A stretch of 8,039 bases of DNA from JANQPX01 sp039028235 (GCA_039028235.1 JBCCIN010000241.1:1-8039); one strand, 5' to 3'. Counted from the stretch's first letter, positions 1 through 6,747 are shown. The notes: generated by a model from the letters alone, not told the origin. Translations and numbers: made by a program.

Positions 1-188
1 CCGGTGCTTGGGTTTGGGTTTCATGGTGATCTCCGATGTCGGCGGCGAAGGTCGTGTCAAAGAGACGGTCGCTTGTTCGCCATCGGCAACACAGCCGTCG
101 GCCTCGGCGAACTTGGCGTCACGCTCAATTGTTTTAGTCGAAACCTTGTATTCCTTGGCGAGGCGATCGTGACCTGCTTCCCGGAAAC
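1..188 (-). pseudogene. Helix-turn-helix gene fragment cut by the insertion sequence
   Basis: Read on the minus strand from the IS edge towards base 1, one frame stays open and encodes a stretch beginning GHDRLAKEYKVSTKTIERD and continuing AKFAEA (about bases 169 to 97). This has the look of a DNA-binding helix-turn-helix: an 'LAKEYxVS' helix, a turn, then 'TKTIERDAKFAEA' as a recognition helix. Such segments occur in plasmid and mobile-element regulators of rhizobia. After it the frame is low in complexity and resembles no family I know, so a frameshift or end of homology may lie near base 95. No start codon is visible upstream, since the IS left end lies there. A separate ATG at 24-22 has a GGAG about seven bases upstream and could start another gene running off the left edge (MKPKPKHR). 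Only the HTH resemblance is a positive observation; the gene's identity is unknown. Confidence 0.35.
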
Positions 189-211
189 TGGACCGTGGTA
201 TATGAGAAAAT
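189..211 (+). repeat. Left terminal inverted repeat of the IS (IRL)
   Basis: The repeat begins TGGACC and ends GAGAAAAT. Over 23 positions it matches the reverse complement of the right end at the first six, the eighth and the last eight positions. The middle seven differ. This two-block pattern with constant spacing supports a true IS end. Confidence 0.7.
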
Positions 212-250
212 TCTCGTTTAGCGGAGAGGGCTGCAGAACGAGGATGAGTG

Positions 251-436
251 ATGAAGAAGTCGAAGTTCACGGACGCGCAGATCGCGTTCATATTGCGTCA
301 GGCTGAGGAAGGAACATCGGTCGAGGAGGTCTTTCGTAAGGCAGGGATTTTGCAGCAGACATTTTATCGATGGAAGAAGCTCTATGGCGGCTTAATGTCG
401 TCGGAGATGAAGCGTCTGAAGCAGCTTGAAGACTGA
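251..436 (+). pseudogene. Truncated transposase OrfA (IS407 group)
   Basis: The protein starts MKKSKFTDAQIAFILRQAEE and continues through 'RKAGILQQTFYRWKKLYGGL' to 'MKRLKQLED', then a TGA. This is the N-terminal helix-turn-helix domain of IS3/IS407 OrfA, which binds the IS ends. The ATG at 251 is preferred over the GTG at 248 because family members begin MKKS or MKKSR, and ACGAGG lies seven bases upstream. The remnant has 61 residues against roughly 85 to 90 for the family. The leucine-zipper part that should follow 'LKQLEDEN', used for multimerisation, is missing. A deletion of about 75 to 90 bases around base 434 probably removed it together with the frameshift region that normally links OrfA to OrfB. 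It is unlikely to be functional. Confidence 0.8.
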
Positions 437-440
437 GCCT

Positions 441-1278
441 GCGAACGCCATTGAATTGCGACGAGAGCTGGTGGACGATGTCCGGGTGATCTGGAAGGTG
501 AGCATCAGGCGGGCCTGCGCGCTTCTGCAGGCCAATCGATCGACCTATCACTAAATGTCCATCAGTCCGGTGCAGGCTCACTTGAAGCAACAGATCCAGG
601 AGATTGCCGAGACGCGCGTGCGTTATGGCTACCGGCGCATTCATGTGCTGTTGCGTCGGGAGGGTTGGCCCGTGAACGCCAAACGGATTTAAAGGCTCTA
701 TCGGGAGCTTGCTTGCAGCTACGCAATAAAGCGCCGAAACGGCAGGTTAAAGCCAAGCTGCGTGAAGGCCGATCCGATCCGGAGCAGCGGAACGATGTCT
801 GGGCGATGGATTTCGTTCATGATCAGCTCTACGACGGCACGAAGATCCGCGTGCTGACCATCATTGATGCCTTCACGCGCTACGTGCCGGCGATCGATGT
901 TCGGCGTTCCTACACCGGCGCGGACGTCGTGGACACGCTCGAGCGGGTTTGTGCCGAGCTCGGCTATCCCAAATCCCTCCGCATCGACCAGGGGCCGGAA
1001 TTCATCTCGAAGGATCTCGATCTGTGGGCTTACGCCAAGGGCGTCGAACTCGACTTCTCACGGCCTGGCAAGTCTACGGACAACGCCTTCATCGAGAGCC
1101 TGAATGGCAGGTTCAGAGCCGAATGCCTGAACACTACTGGTTCATGAACCTTGCCGATGCACGGCGAAAATGCGAGTCTTGGCGGATCGACGACAATACC
1201 TGCTGGCCACACAGCTCAATTGGCTACAACGTCCCGGCAGCGTTGATGAAGAGCTCATGGCAGTACAGCCCACCCTGA
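441..1278 (+). pseudogene. Broken transposase OrfB (IS407 group, DDE/rve integrase)
   Basis: Three reading frames must be joined to recover the IS407 OrfB. The first runs from about 441 to 707 ('RRELVDDVRV', 'RRACALL', 'RVRYGYRRIHVLLRREGW') and holds stops at 552-554 and 690-692. The second runs from about 710 to 1135 ('LQLRNKAPKRQVKAKL', 'WAMDFVHDQL', 'FSRPGKSTDNAFIESLNG'). The third runs from about 1138 to 1278 ('WFMNLADARRKCESW', 'PHSSIG'). The catalytic residues of the rve fold are still encoded: Asp at 809-811, Asp at 986-988 and Glu at 1094-1096, with the D(35)E spacing of IS3-family enzymes. The stops and two frameshifts rule out normal OrfAB production. The region after the last frameshift is also degenerate: the usual 'YNEVRPHS' reads 'DNTCWPHS'. 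Confidence 0.85.
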
Positions 1279-1292
1279 GCCCAACCGGCGGC

Positions 1293-1315
1293 ATTTTCTC
1301 CCGCCAAATGGTCCA
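1293..1315 (+). repeat. Right terminal inverted repeat of the IS (IRR)
   Basis: ATTTTCTC at 1293-1300 and GGTCCA at 1310-1315 are the complements of the two conserved blocks at the left end, with identical internal spacing. The repeat lies 15 bases after the orfB stop, as expected for an IS3-family element. Confidence 0.7.
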
Positions 1316-1382
1316 AAAATAGGGGCAAGCGCAATAGGCCAGCCGCTGCGACGTTGATCGATATTGGAATGAAGGGAAGCAA

Positions 1383-1391
1383 GGGGGGAGG
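1383..1391 (+). promoter_or_regulatory. Strong ribosome binding site that decides the PhyH start
   Basis: A GGGGGGAGG run ends seven bases before the ATG at 1399. The upstream in-frame TTG at 1354 and ATG at 1369 have no comparable site, and they would add a Lys/Gly-rich tail that itself encodes this Shine-Dalgarno sequence. The ATG at 1399 is therefore the likely start. Confidence 0.7.
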
Positions 1392-1398
1392 TCCGTCG

Positions 1399-2388
1399 AT
1401 GGGACACGGACAATCGTTACCAAAGGCAACCCGAGATCTAGAGACGGCCAGGAACGACCTTTCCATCTCTGGCTATTGTGTGATCGAGGAGGCCATACCT
1501 ACAGACCAGCTTGCTGATCTCCGCCAGCGTCTCAAAGAGCAAGCGCTTGCCGAGCAACAGACTGGGATCGGCTATTTCGATGGTGCGCCTGATCAGAACT
1601 GGGGATCGTTTCGAGGTGACGACGGCAGGCTTCGAAGCGACGGCTTCACCAGAGAGGCAGGCGGCATCAATCAGCGGATCTGGATGCTGATCAACAAAGG
1701 GCAAGTCTTCGTCGATCTCCTCAGCCACGGCATGGCAAGAGAGTTGGTGGCCCATGTCTTGGGCGATTACTATCTGCTCTCCAGCTACACGGCGAACATC
1801 GCCAATCCCGGCGGGGTGGCGATGAAACTGCACACCGATCAATGGTGGGCGCCGGCGCCGACACGCCGTGAGCGACGCGCTCTGCCGATCGGCTCGATGA
1901 ACCGGCAGTGCTTCGACATCGATGACGCCGGAATCGAGCCTTCAATGGTTGCGCCTTCGGCTTGCTGCAACATCATGTGGATGCTCGATGACTTTACCGA
2001 GGAGAATGGCGCGACCCGTATCGTTCCCGGCAGCCATCTCTATGGACGGCAGCCGGATCACGAGCGGGACAAGGACGTCGCCACCATCCCGGCGACAGGC
2101 CCCGCAGGTCACGCCATGGTGTTCGACGGCAGGCTCTGGCATGGCACCGGCGCGAATGTCGGCAACAGTCAGCGAAAAGGGCTGTTGACCACCTTTTGCG
2201 GCCCGCAGTTCAGGCCGCAAGAGAACTTCACGGTCGGCACACGGCCTGAAGTTCTGGAACAGGCGTCGGATGATCTTCTCGGCCTCCTCGGGTTTGGCGT
2301 CTGGTGCGGCTATGGGCGGACCGGCAACCCGACGGTCGCCTATATCGATCCTGCGGAAGAGCAGCCGGGCGTGATGCAGCCGACTTGA
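1399..2388 (+). CDS. Phytanoyl-CoA dioxygenase (PhyH) family Fe(II)/2-oxoglutarate oxygenase
   Basis: A 329-residue cytosolic protein with no signal peptide. PhyH-family enzymes hydroxylate or otherwise oxidise a substrate, using O2 and 2-oxoglutarate on a non-haem iron. The iron-binding facial triad is visible: His145 and Asp147 in 'KLHTDQWW' and the distal His248 in 'RLWHGTG'. Arg259 in 'QRKGLLTTF' is in the place of the residue that holds the 2-oxoglutarate carboxylate. 'ENGATRIVPGSH' (before the distal His) is typical of the double-stranded beta-helix core. The N-terminal 'LSISGYCVIEEAIPTDQLADL' is the usual opening of the family. It lies just downstream of the dead IS and 51 bases before a MATE gene in the same direction, so the two may be co-transcribed. 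A second PhyH gene closes the cluster at the right. The substrate is unknown: the family includes phytanoyl-CoA, ectoine and phosphonate hydroxylases, and nothing here singles out one of these. Confidence 0.85.
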   Translation: MGHGQSLPKATRDLETARNDLSISGYCVIEEAIPTDQLADLRQRLKEQALAEQQTGIGYFDGAPDQNWGSFRGDDGRLRSDGFTREAGGINQRIWMLINKGQVFVDLLSHGMARELVAHVLGDYYLLSSYTANIANPGGVAMKLHTDQWWAPAPTRRERRALPIGSMNRQCFDIDDAGIEPSMVAPSACCNIMWMLDDFTEENGATRIVPGSHLYGRQPDHERDKDVATIPATGPAGHAMVFDGRLWHGTGANVGNSQRKGLLTTFCGPQFRPQENFTVGTRPEVLEQASDDLLGLLGFGVWCGYGRTGNPTVAYIDPAEEQPGVMQPT

Positions 2389-2427
2389 CCCACTTTAGAA
2401 AGCCGTGTTGGATTCGAATCAATCTGT

Positions 2428-2433
2428 AAGGAA
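2428..2433 (+). promoter_or_regulatory. Ribosome binding site before the TTG start of the MATE gene
   Basis: AAGGAA ends six bases before the TTG at 2440. No ATG lies in a better position: the first in-frame ATG would remove the first transmembrane segment. This supports the rare TTG start. Confidence 0.55.
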
Positions 2434-2439
2434 ACTGAT

Positions 2440-3834
2440 TTGTCCCAGGCGCGGTCTTCGGGCGCTCAATTTCTATTAGAGGCCAGCGTCTGGAGCGTCC
2501 TTTGGCGGCTCGCGACGCCGAATGTCGTCGCGGTGGCGACCATGACCGCGGTGACATTCGCCGACGCCTACTATGTCGGGCAGTTGGGTACGACGTCGCT
2601 GGCAAGCCTAGCCTTGGTTTTTCCCTTCCTCAGCATGATGCAGATGATGGCTGGTGGTGCCATTGGCGGCGGAACGACATCAGCGGTCGCCCGTGCGTTC
2701 GGTGCTGGAGACATGGTGTGGGCAGAAGTCACCGCCTGGCATGCGGTTCTCATTGCACTGCTCATATCCGGCCTTCTCATGATCGCCCTCGGTCTCTTTG
2801 CCCGGCCAGTCTTTGAACTGTCTGGTGGCGAGGGCGCCGTGCTTGCAGGTGCCATCGATTATGCGCGGATCATCTTTGGCGGCGCTTCCGCAACCTTGCT
2901 CATCTTCGTCACATCAGCGATCTACAGGGGCCTGGGCGACACGGTGACGCCGGCTCGCTCCATCACAACGGCGAGCCTTATCCAGATCGTGCTTTCGGGT
3001 GGTCTCACCCTTGGCTGGTTCGGGCTGCCGGCCCTTGGCATCGCCGGCGCGGCGGTCGCCTGGGTGACGTGCCAAGGCGCTGCCGCGGCCTATCTTGCCA
3101 TCTCGCTCTTCCGGGGACGAGGAGAGTTCCGTTTACGCCCCCATGCCCTCAAGTGGGAAGCGATCAAGGACATCATGGCCGTCAGCGGCCTTGGCCTGCT
3201 CCACAGCTTTTGTCTGGCTATGACGGTCGCGGTCGTTACTGGCTATGTGGGCCAGTACGGCACCAAAGCACTGGCCGGCTATGGTCTGGGCGCGCGTCTC
3301 GAACTGATGCTGGTGCCGATCGCCTTCGGTGTCGGCGCCGCGTTGACGGCTGCGGTTGGCGTGAATGTCGGCGCCAATCAGTATGCCAGAGCCCGGCGCA
3401 TTGCCTGGGCGGGCGGAGCGGTGGTTATGGCGCTGACCGGCCTCCTGGGAATCTCAGTCGCGATGATGCCAAGTCTCTGGCTCGGTCTGTTCACGGCCGA
3501 CCCCGATGCCTACGCATTCGGCGTCCAGTATCTCGTCATTGCCGCCCCGTTCTACGGCATCTTCGGCCTCGGTCAGTCCTTTTACTTCGCCAGCCAAGGA
3601 ACGGGACGCATGGTGCTACCCGTGGCGGTAACCGTTTTACGCTTCATCACAGTCGCCACCCTTGGCGCGATCGTTCTTGCACTTGGCTGGGATCTCGTCT
3701 GGCTGTTTGCCGTCGTCGCTGTCGGCCTGATCATCATGGGTATCGGCCAAGCGTCATGTGTCCTGGGGCCAGGATGGCGGGGACGCTTAGAAAGGAACGT
3801 CACATCGGCACCCGCACCAGAACCCCGGCATTGA
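2440..3834 (+). CDS. MATE-family multidrug/metabolite efflux transporter
   Basis: A 464-residue integral inner-membrane protein, the usual length for MATE exporters (NorM/DinF type), which expel organic compounds in exchange for Na+ or H+. It is hydrophobic throughout, with about twelve membrane segments by eye. The family's two-fold pseudo-repeat can be read directly: 'YYVGQLGTTSLASLAL' at residues 44-59 and 'GYVGQYGTKALAGYGL' at 268-283. 'YRGLGDTVTP' (162-171) is a typical MATE loop motif, as is Asp42 in the 'FADAYYVG' segment of helix 1. A polar tail of about 15 residues follows the last helix. The gene follows the PhyH oxygenase by 51 bases and meets the Lin0512 gene tail to tail, overlapping it by 35 bases. 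It probably exports a substrate, product or toxic intermediate of the neighbouring enzymes; the actual cargo cannot be read from sequence. Confidence 0.9.
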   Translation: MSQARSSGAQFLLEASVWSVLWRLATPNVVAVATMTAVTFADAYYVGQLGTTSLASLALVFPFLSMMQMMAGGAIGGGTTSAVARAFGAGDMVWAEVTAWHAVLIALLISGLLMIALGLFARPVFELSGGEGAVLAGAIDYARIIFGGASATLLIFVTSAIYRGLGDTVTPARSITTASLIQIVLSGGLTLGWFGLPALGIAGAAVAWVTCQGAAAAYLAISLFRGRGEFRLRPHALKWEAIKDIMAVSGLGLLHSFCLAMTVAVVTGYVGQYGTKALAGYGLGARLELMLVPIAFGVGAALTAAVGVNVGANQYARARRIAWAGGAVVMALTGLLGISVAMMPSLWLGLFTADPDAYAFGVQYLVIAAPFYGIFGLGQSFYFASQGTGRMVLPVAVTVLRFITVATLGAIVLALGWDLVWLFAVVAVGLIIMGIGQASCVLGPGWRGRLERNVTSAPAPEPRH

Positions 3835-4147
3835 CCACAACTGTAAGGCCACCCGTCGCTTCATCGGGCACGTTCAGCCCGCCTTTGACCGCTTTGGTCG
3901 TCACCTTGCCATAAGGCAGTGTCGCGGCAACGACTTCGACATCGATCTCGTCGGGCTTTTGCGCCGCTAGGGTCAGTTCGATTTCCATGCTGTTCGGATC
4001 GATGTCGAGGCTACGAAACAGCACCAGCGATGAATGGTGCAGTGCATCCTGAACGGCGCGCTTTGCCGCCTTGGTATAGTCCTCACCATGCAGATCGTTG
4101 CCCGTACCCATTTCCAAAATGATGCGCTTAAGCGATGTCTCGGTCAT
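3800..4147 (-). CDS. Lin0512-family protein, copy with intact signature
   Basis: A 115-residue soluble protein of the Lin0512 family (TIGR02058/PF09585), whose function is not established. The family's N-terminal signature GxGxDxHG is present as GTGNDLHG at residues 14-21. It is followed by 'EDYTKAAKRAVQDALHHSSL' and, near the middle, 'VAATLPYGKVT', which the neighbouring copy shares. The C-terminal 'GLTVVVNAGVLVRV' forms alternating hydrophobic residues like a beta strand. The start ATG overlaps the stop of the upstream copy by four bases (ATGA), so the two are probably translationally coupled and may form a hetero-oligomer (inference). It is the last gene of the minus-strand run, and its 3' end overlaps the end of the convergent MATE gene. 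Confidence 0.8.
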   Translation of the reverse strand: MTETSLKRIILEMGTGNDLHGEDYTKAAKRAVQDALHHSSLVLFRSLDIDPNSMEIELTLAAQKPDEIDVEVVAATLPYGKVTTKAVKGGLNVPDEATGGLTVVVNAGVLVRVPM

Positions 4148-4503
4148 TTGGCCTCTCCGCCTGCCGGCAGATTGAGCGAGACGACGACAGCCGCGTTGAC
4201 CAGGACCGTCCGATCGACGCCGTCGTCTTTAGGAATATCCATGCCGCCATGGGTGGTCGTTACGGTGACCTCGCCATAGGGCAAGGTTGCCGCAACTGCC
4301 TGTTTGTCGATCTGGTCGGGATCGCCAGCGCCAATATGAACCTCGATTTGCATCACATCGCGCGGTACGCCGAAAGCATCCGCGACGGTCAGTGAATTGT
4401 GCCAGAGCGCATCCTCCACCGCGCGGATCGCCGCTTTGGTGTAGTCGGCGCCACCGAGATCCGTGCCCATGCCGAACTCGATCACCATGCGCTTCAGCGC
4501 CAT
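4144..4503 (-). CDS. Lin0512-family protein, diverged paralogue
   Basis: A 119-residue protein paralogous to the next gene downstream: 'GADYTKAAIRAVEDALWHNSL' aligns with 'EDYTKAAKRAVQDALHHSSL' and 'VAATLPYGEVT' with 'VAATLPYGKVT'. The family signature here reads GMGTDLGG at residues 11-18, so the His of GxGxDxHG is replaced by Gly while both flanking Gly and the Asp remain. If that His takes part in catalysis or metal binding, this copy may be a structural or regulatory partner. An AAGGACAGG lies before the ATG. It follows the reductase gene by 44 bases and overlaps the second copy by ATGA. Its function is unknown; the context suggests a job in the same pathway. Confidence 0.8.
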   Translation of the reverse strand: MALKRMVIEFGMGTDLGGADYTKAAIRAVEDALWHNSLTVADAFGVPRDVMQIEVHIGAGDPDQIDKQAVAATLPYGEVTVTTTHGGMDIPKDDGVDRTVLVNAAVVVSLNLPAGGEAK

Positions 4504-4547
4504 TGTCTTGCACCTGTCCTTTGTCGAACGATCGCCAACGTCTTGCC

Positions 4548-5522
4548 TTATGGCACCAGAACGATCTTGCCAAAGGCGCCGGGCTCGAGCACGGCTTCGT
4601 GGGACTTTGCGGCATCCGACAACGGCATCTCACGGCCGACCACCGGACGAAGGGAGCCATCAGCGAGACCGGCTAAAAGATCACGCATGATCTCTTCCAT
4701 CTTTTCGCGCGAGCCGTTGAAAAGGGCGAGGCCCCTGACATCCAGCTCTTTCATCATGGTCATGCGCGGGTTGATGGTGATCTCGCCACGATTGCCGATG
4801 ATGATGATGCGTCCATATTTCGCCACCAGATCCAGGTCCGAAGCGAGATTGACGTTGGCGAGCATCTCCAAAATGATCTCGGGACCACCCCCGCCGGTAA
4901 GCGCTTTGACCTGATCGACATAACTTTCAGCGCTATGGTCGACCGCGTGGTCCGCCCCCTCATCCAGAATCAACTTCCGGCCGCGCTCCGAGCCACCACT
5001 GCCGATGACAGTAAGTCCCGCCCGCTTCGCGAGCTGGATCGCCGCTGTGCCGACGGCACCGCTCGCACCATGGATGAAGACCGTCTCACCTGCCTTCGCA
5101 CCGCCTCGCGCGAACAGGCCATAGTGCGCGGTGGCGTAGGGAACGCCCAAGGCGGCCCCTTCGGAAAATCCGACGCCATCGGGCAAGGCCAGCACATCGT
5201 CAGCGGAACGCAGCACTTTCTCCGCATAACAGTCCTGCATTCTGAAACCGACGGCAACGCCAGCAAAGACCCGATCACCGACCCTGAACTTGGCTACACT
5301 ATCACCAATCGCCGAGATCACGCCGGCGGCGTCGCCTCCCGGCGTGTAGGGAAGATCCGGAACGATCGCGTAAGCACCACCGCGCATATAGGTGTCGGCA
5401 GGATTGACTCCTGCGGCCTTCACATCGATGACAACCTCGCCAGGACCGGGCTTGGGATCATCAACCTCGTCCAGTTGGAGCACCTCTGGTCCACCAAATG
5501 CGTGCGCGCGGATAGCTTTCAT
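4548..5522 (-). CDS. NADPH:quinone-oxidoreductase-like, zinc-free MDR family
   Basis: A 324-residue cytosolic protein, the standard length for quinone oxidoreductase / zeta-crystallin members of the medium-chain dehydrogenase/reductase superfamily. The N-terminal GroES-like domain carries 'AAGVNPADTYMRGG' (36-49) and 'YTPGGDAAGVI' (59-69). The Rossmann domain begins with 'VFIHGASGAVGTAAIQLAK' (148-166), a nucleotide-binding loop of the NADP type. The Cys/His/Glu zinc ligands of alcohol dehydrogenases are absent, so it should reduce enones or quinones rather than oxidise alcohols. A GAGGGAG sits about ten bases before the ATG. It lies 124 bases after the racemase-like gene and 44 bases before the Lin0512 pair. 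In this setting it could reduce a conjugated double bond in a pathway intermediate (inference). A general detoxifying reductase is the alternative. Confidence 0.85.
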   Translation of the reverse strand: MKAIRAHAFGGPEVLQLDEVDDPKPGPGEVVIDVKAAGVNPADTYMRGGAYAIVPDLPYTPGGDAAGVISAIGDSVAKFRVGDRVFAGVAVGFRMQDCYAEKVLRSADDVLALPDGVGFSEGAALGVPYATAHYGLFARGGAKAGETVFIHGASGAVGTAAIQLAKRAGLTVIGSGGSERGRKLILDEGADHAVDHSAESYVDQVKALTGGGGPEIILEMLANVNLASDLDLVAKYGRIIIIGNRGEITINPRMTMMKELDVRGLALFNGSREKMEEIMRDLLAGLADGSLRPVVGREMPLSDAAKSHEAVLEPGAFGKIVLVP

Positions 5523-5646
5523 CGTCTGATCTCCCTCGTGACCTGCCCTTTATGGTTGGCCAAGACTTAGCACCGTTGAAATGGTTCGGACAAACTGTAG
5601 CCATAACTTTCGTATTTCGGCCTAAGCTATGCAGCGGCTTCCGATG
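5523..5646. other. 124-base gap inside the minus-strand gene run
   Basis: This is the widest spacing in the five-gene run. It holds a short perfect palindrome, TTGGCCAA (5556-5563), and the reductase's ribosome binding site. On the minus strand TTGTCC followed 17 bases later by CTAAGT is a poor match to a sigma-70 promoter. No terminator hairpin with a T-run is evident. An internal promoter is possible but not shown. Confidence 0.3.
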
Positions 5647-6747
5647 CTAGAGCTCGAAGGCATTGGCGGCGACGGCGTCTTCGTTCCACTCCAACCCCAT
5701 GCCGGGCGCATCGGGAATATGCAGCAGGCCATCCTTGATCTCATAAGGTTGCTGCAGGATCGGATCGGCCCAGTCCTGCCATTCCAGCCAGTGGGCCGTT
5801 TCGGTCACGCGCATGACATGGGCGGCGACCTCGGGATAGAGGTGGGTCGACATCGGGATACCGGTTGACCCTGCAATGCCGCTTGCCCGGAGCCAGCCGG
5901 TCACCCCGCCAATACGCATGAAATCGGGCATGACCAGATCGCAGGCCTTTAGCTGCAACGCGCGTTCGAGCTCTTTCGGGCCATAGAAATTCTCACCGAT
6001 CTGGATCGGCGTCTTGAGCTCAGCTGCGAGCTTCGCGAAACCGTTCAGATCATTGTAGACGATGGGCTCTTCTATCCAGGCAAGGCCTGCGTCATCAATG
6101 GCATGACAGCGATATAGAGCCTCGGCGAGATCAAGCCCCTGATTGTAGTCGATCATCAAGGCCATCTCGTCACCGACGGCTTTGCGCACAGATTCAAGCG
6201 TCGCGATATCGTCAGCGGAACGCTCGCGACCGAGCCGAAGCTTGAGGCCGAAAAATCCACCTTCGTCCCGAAGTTCGATCGCTTCTTCGGCGACCGCAGA
6301 CGGTTCCTTCAGCCAGAGCCCATTGCTGCTGTAGGAGCGAACGGGGCCGACCGACCCACCGAGGAATTCGCAAAGCGGCATGCCAGCCGCCCGCGCCAGA
6401 GCATCCCACGCTGCCATGTCCAAGCCAGATGCGGCGATCATCGAGAGCCCCTCATAGCCGACGAAGTGAAGCGACTTTTGCGCCGCGTTGAATAGCTCGA
6501 CCGGCGCGATCTGCCGGCCCTTCAGCTCTCGCCCGAGATCATGTAGGGCCGGGACCAGATAGCGTAGGGACTTCACGACATAGGGCTCGAGATAGGCTTT
6601 GCCGATAACACCCTGTTCCGTGTGCAGATCGATCAGGATGAGCGGCCAGTCCGTGATCGTCGCGATGCGGGCAACGACGGGGCGTTTCAATTTCAAAACA
6701 ACCGGTCGAGCGACCAGCTTTGAGAATGTCAGTTTTTCGCGTTGCAT
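5647..6747 (-). CDS. Mandelate racemase / muconate lactonizing enzyme family protein (enolase superfamily)
   Basis: A 366-residue enzyme whose barrel aligns with mandelate racemase from memory without gaps at an offset of +5. Metal ligands Asp200, Glu226 and Glu252, the Asp275/His302 dyad and Glu322 all match the mandelate racemase residues 195, 221, 247, 270, 297 and 317. Surrounding motifs also agree: 'DYNQGLD', 'WIEEP', 'GENFYGP', 'MRIGGVTGWLRAS', 'AHWLE'. The capping domain carries 'DMAAWDAL' (110-117). Enolase-superfamily enzymes remove a proton alpha to a carboxylate, bound through Mg2+, for racemisation or dehydration. One key change stands out: the KxK motif reads Lys169-Leu-Arg171, so the residue that acts as S-face base in mandelate racemase is Arg. 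The reaction is therefore uncertain. It may act from the His side only, as a dehydratase or one-sided epimerase. GGGGAGG lies about twelve bases before the ATG. The upstream gene is a hydratase-like protein, 44 bases away. Confidence 0.88.
   Translation of the reverse strand: MQREKLTFSKLVARPVVLKLKRPVVARIATITDWPLILIDLHTEQGVIGKAYLEPYVVKSLRYLVPALHDLGRELKGRQIAPVELFNAAQKSLHFVGYEGLSMIAASGLDMAAWDALARAAGMPLCEFLGGSVGPVRSYSSNGLWLKEPSAVAEEAIELRDEGGFFGLKLRLGRERSADDIATLESVRKAVGDEMALMIDYNQGLDLAEALYRCHAIDDAGLAWIEEPIVYNDLNGFAKLAAELKTPIQIGENFYGPKELERALQLKACDLVMPDFMRIGGVTGWLRASGIAGSTGIPMSTHLYPEVAAHVMRVTETAHWLEWQDWADPILQQPYEIKDGLLHIPDAPGMGLEWNEDAVAANAFEL

Larger units (their letters stand above)
189..1315 (+). 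mobile_element. Decayed IS3-family insertion sequence, IS407 group
   Basis: An element of about 1.13 kb carries remnants of orfA and orfB of an IS407-type transposase. Its ends match as imperfect inverted repeats. The left end starts TGGACC at 189 and has GAGAAAAT at 204-211. The reverse complement of the right end starts TGGACC at 1315 and has GAGAAAAT at exactly the same distance (complement of 1300-1293). Three-base flanks (AAC on the left, AAA on the right) are not a duplication, so the element may have moved long ago, recombined or lost flanking DNA. It is slightly short for the group, consistent with an internal deletion around the end of orfA. Several stops and frameshifts make it non-autonomous. 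It interrupts or borders a helix-turn-helix gene on the left and lies 83 bases before the first PhyH gene. Confidence 0.8.

Noticed and set aside
4..306. Open frame of 100 codons on the plus strand at the left edge
   Set aside because: It crosses the IS left end, is rich in Arg, Cys and Gly without any family motif, and lies opposite a helix-turn-helix-like reading. It is most likely a chance frame.
251..1278. Functional IS transposase made by programmed frameshifting
   Set aside because: IS3-family elements do fuse OrfA and OrfB by a frameshift, but here two in-frame stops and two further frameshifts lie within orfB and part of orfA is missing.
1354..1398. Upstream TTG (1354) or ATG (1369) as start of the first PhyH gene
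   Set aside because: Both would translate the strong Shine-Dalgarno sequence that sits seven bases before the ATG at 1399, and the added residues do not resemble the family.
2405..2425. Possible tRNA remnant: GATTCGAATC resembles a T-loop
   Set aside because: The flanking bases do not pair as a T-stem and no acceptor or anticodon arm is found nearby. It is a 10-base palindrome between two genes, probably chance.
3069..3914. Open frame of 281 codons in another frame over the MATE gene
   Set aside because: The translation is Arg/Pro/Cys-rich and has no domain, while the MATE frame carries clear family motifs and membrane segments. It is a shadow of GC-rich coding.
4935..5570. Open frame of 211 codons opposite the reductase gene
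   Set aside because: It is the antisense of a well-supported MDR protein and shows no recognisable motif.
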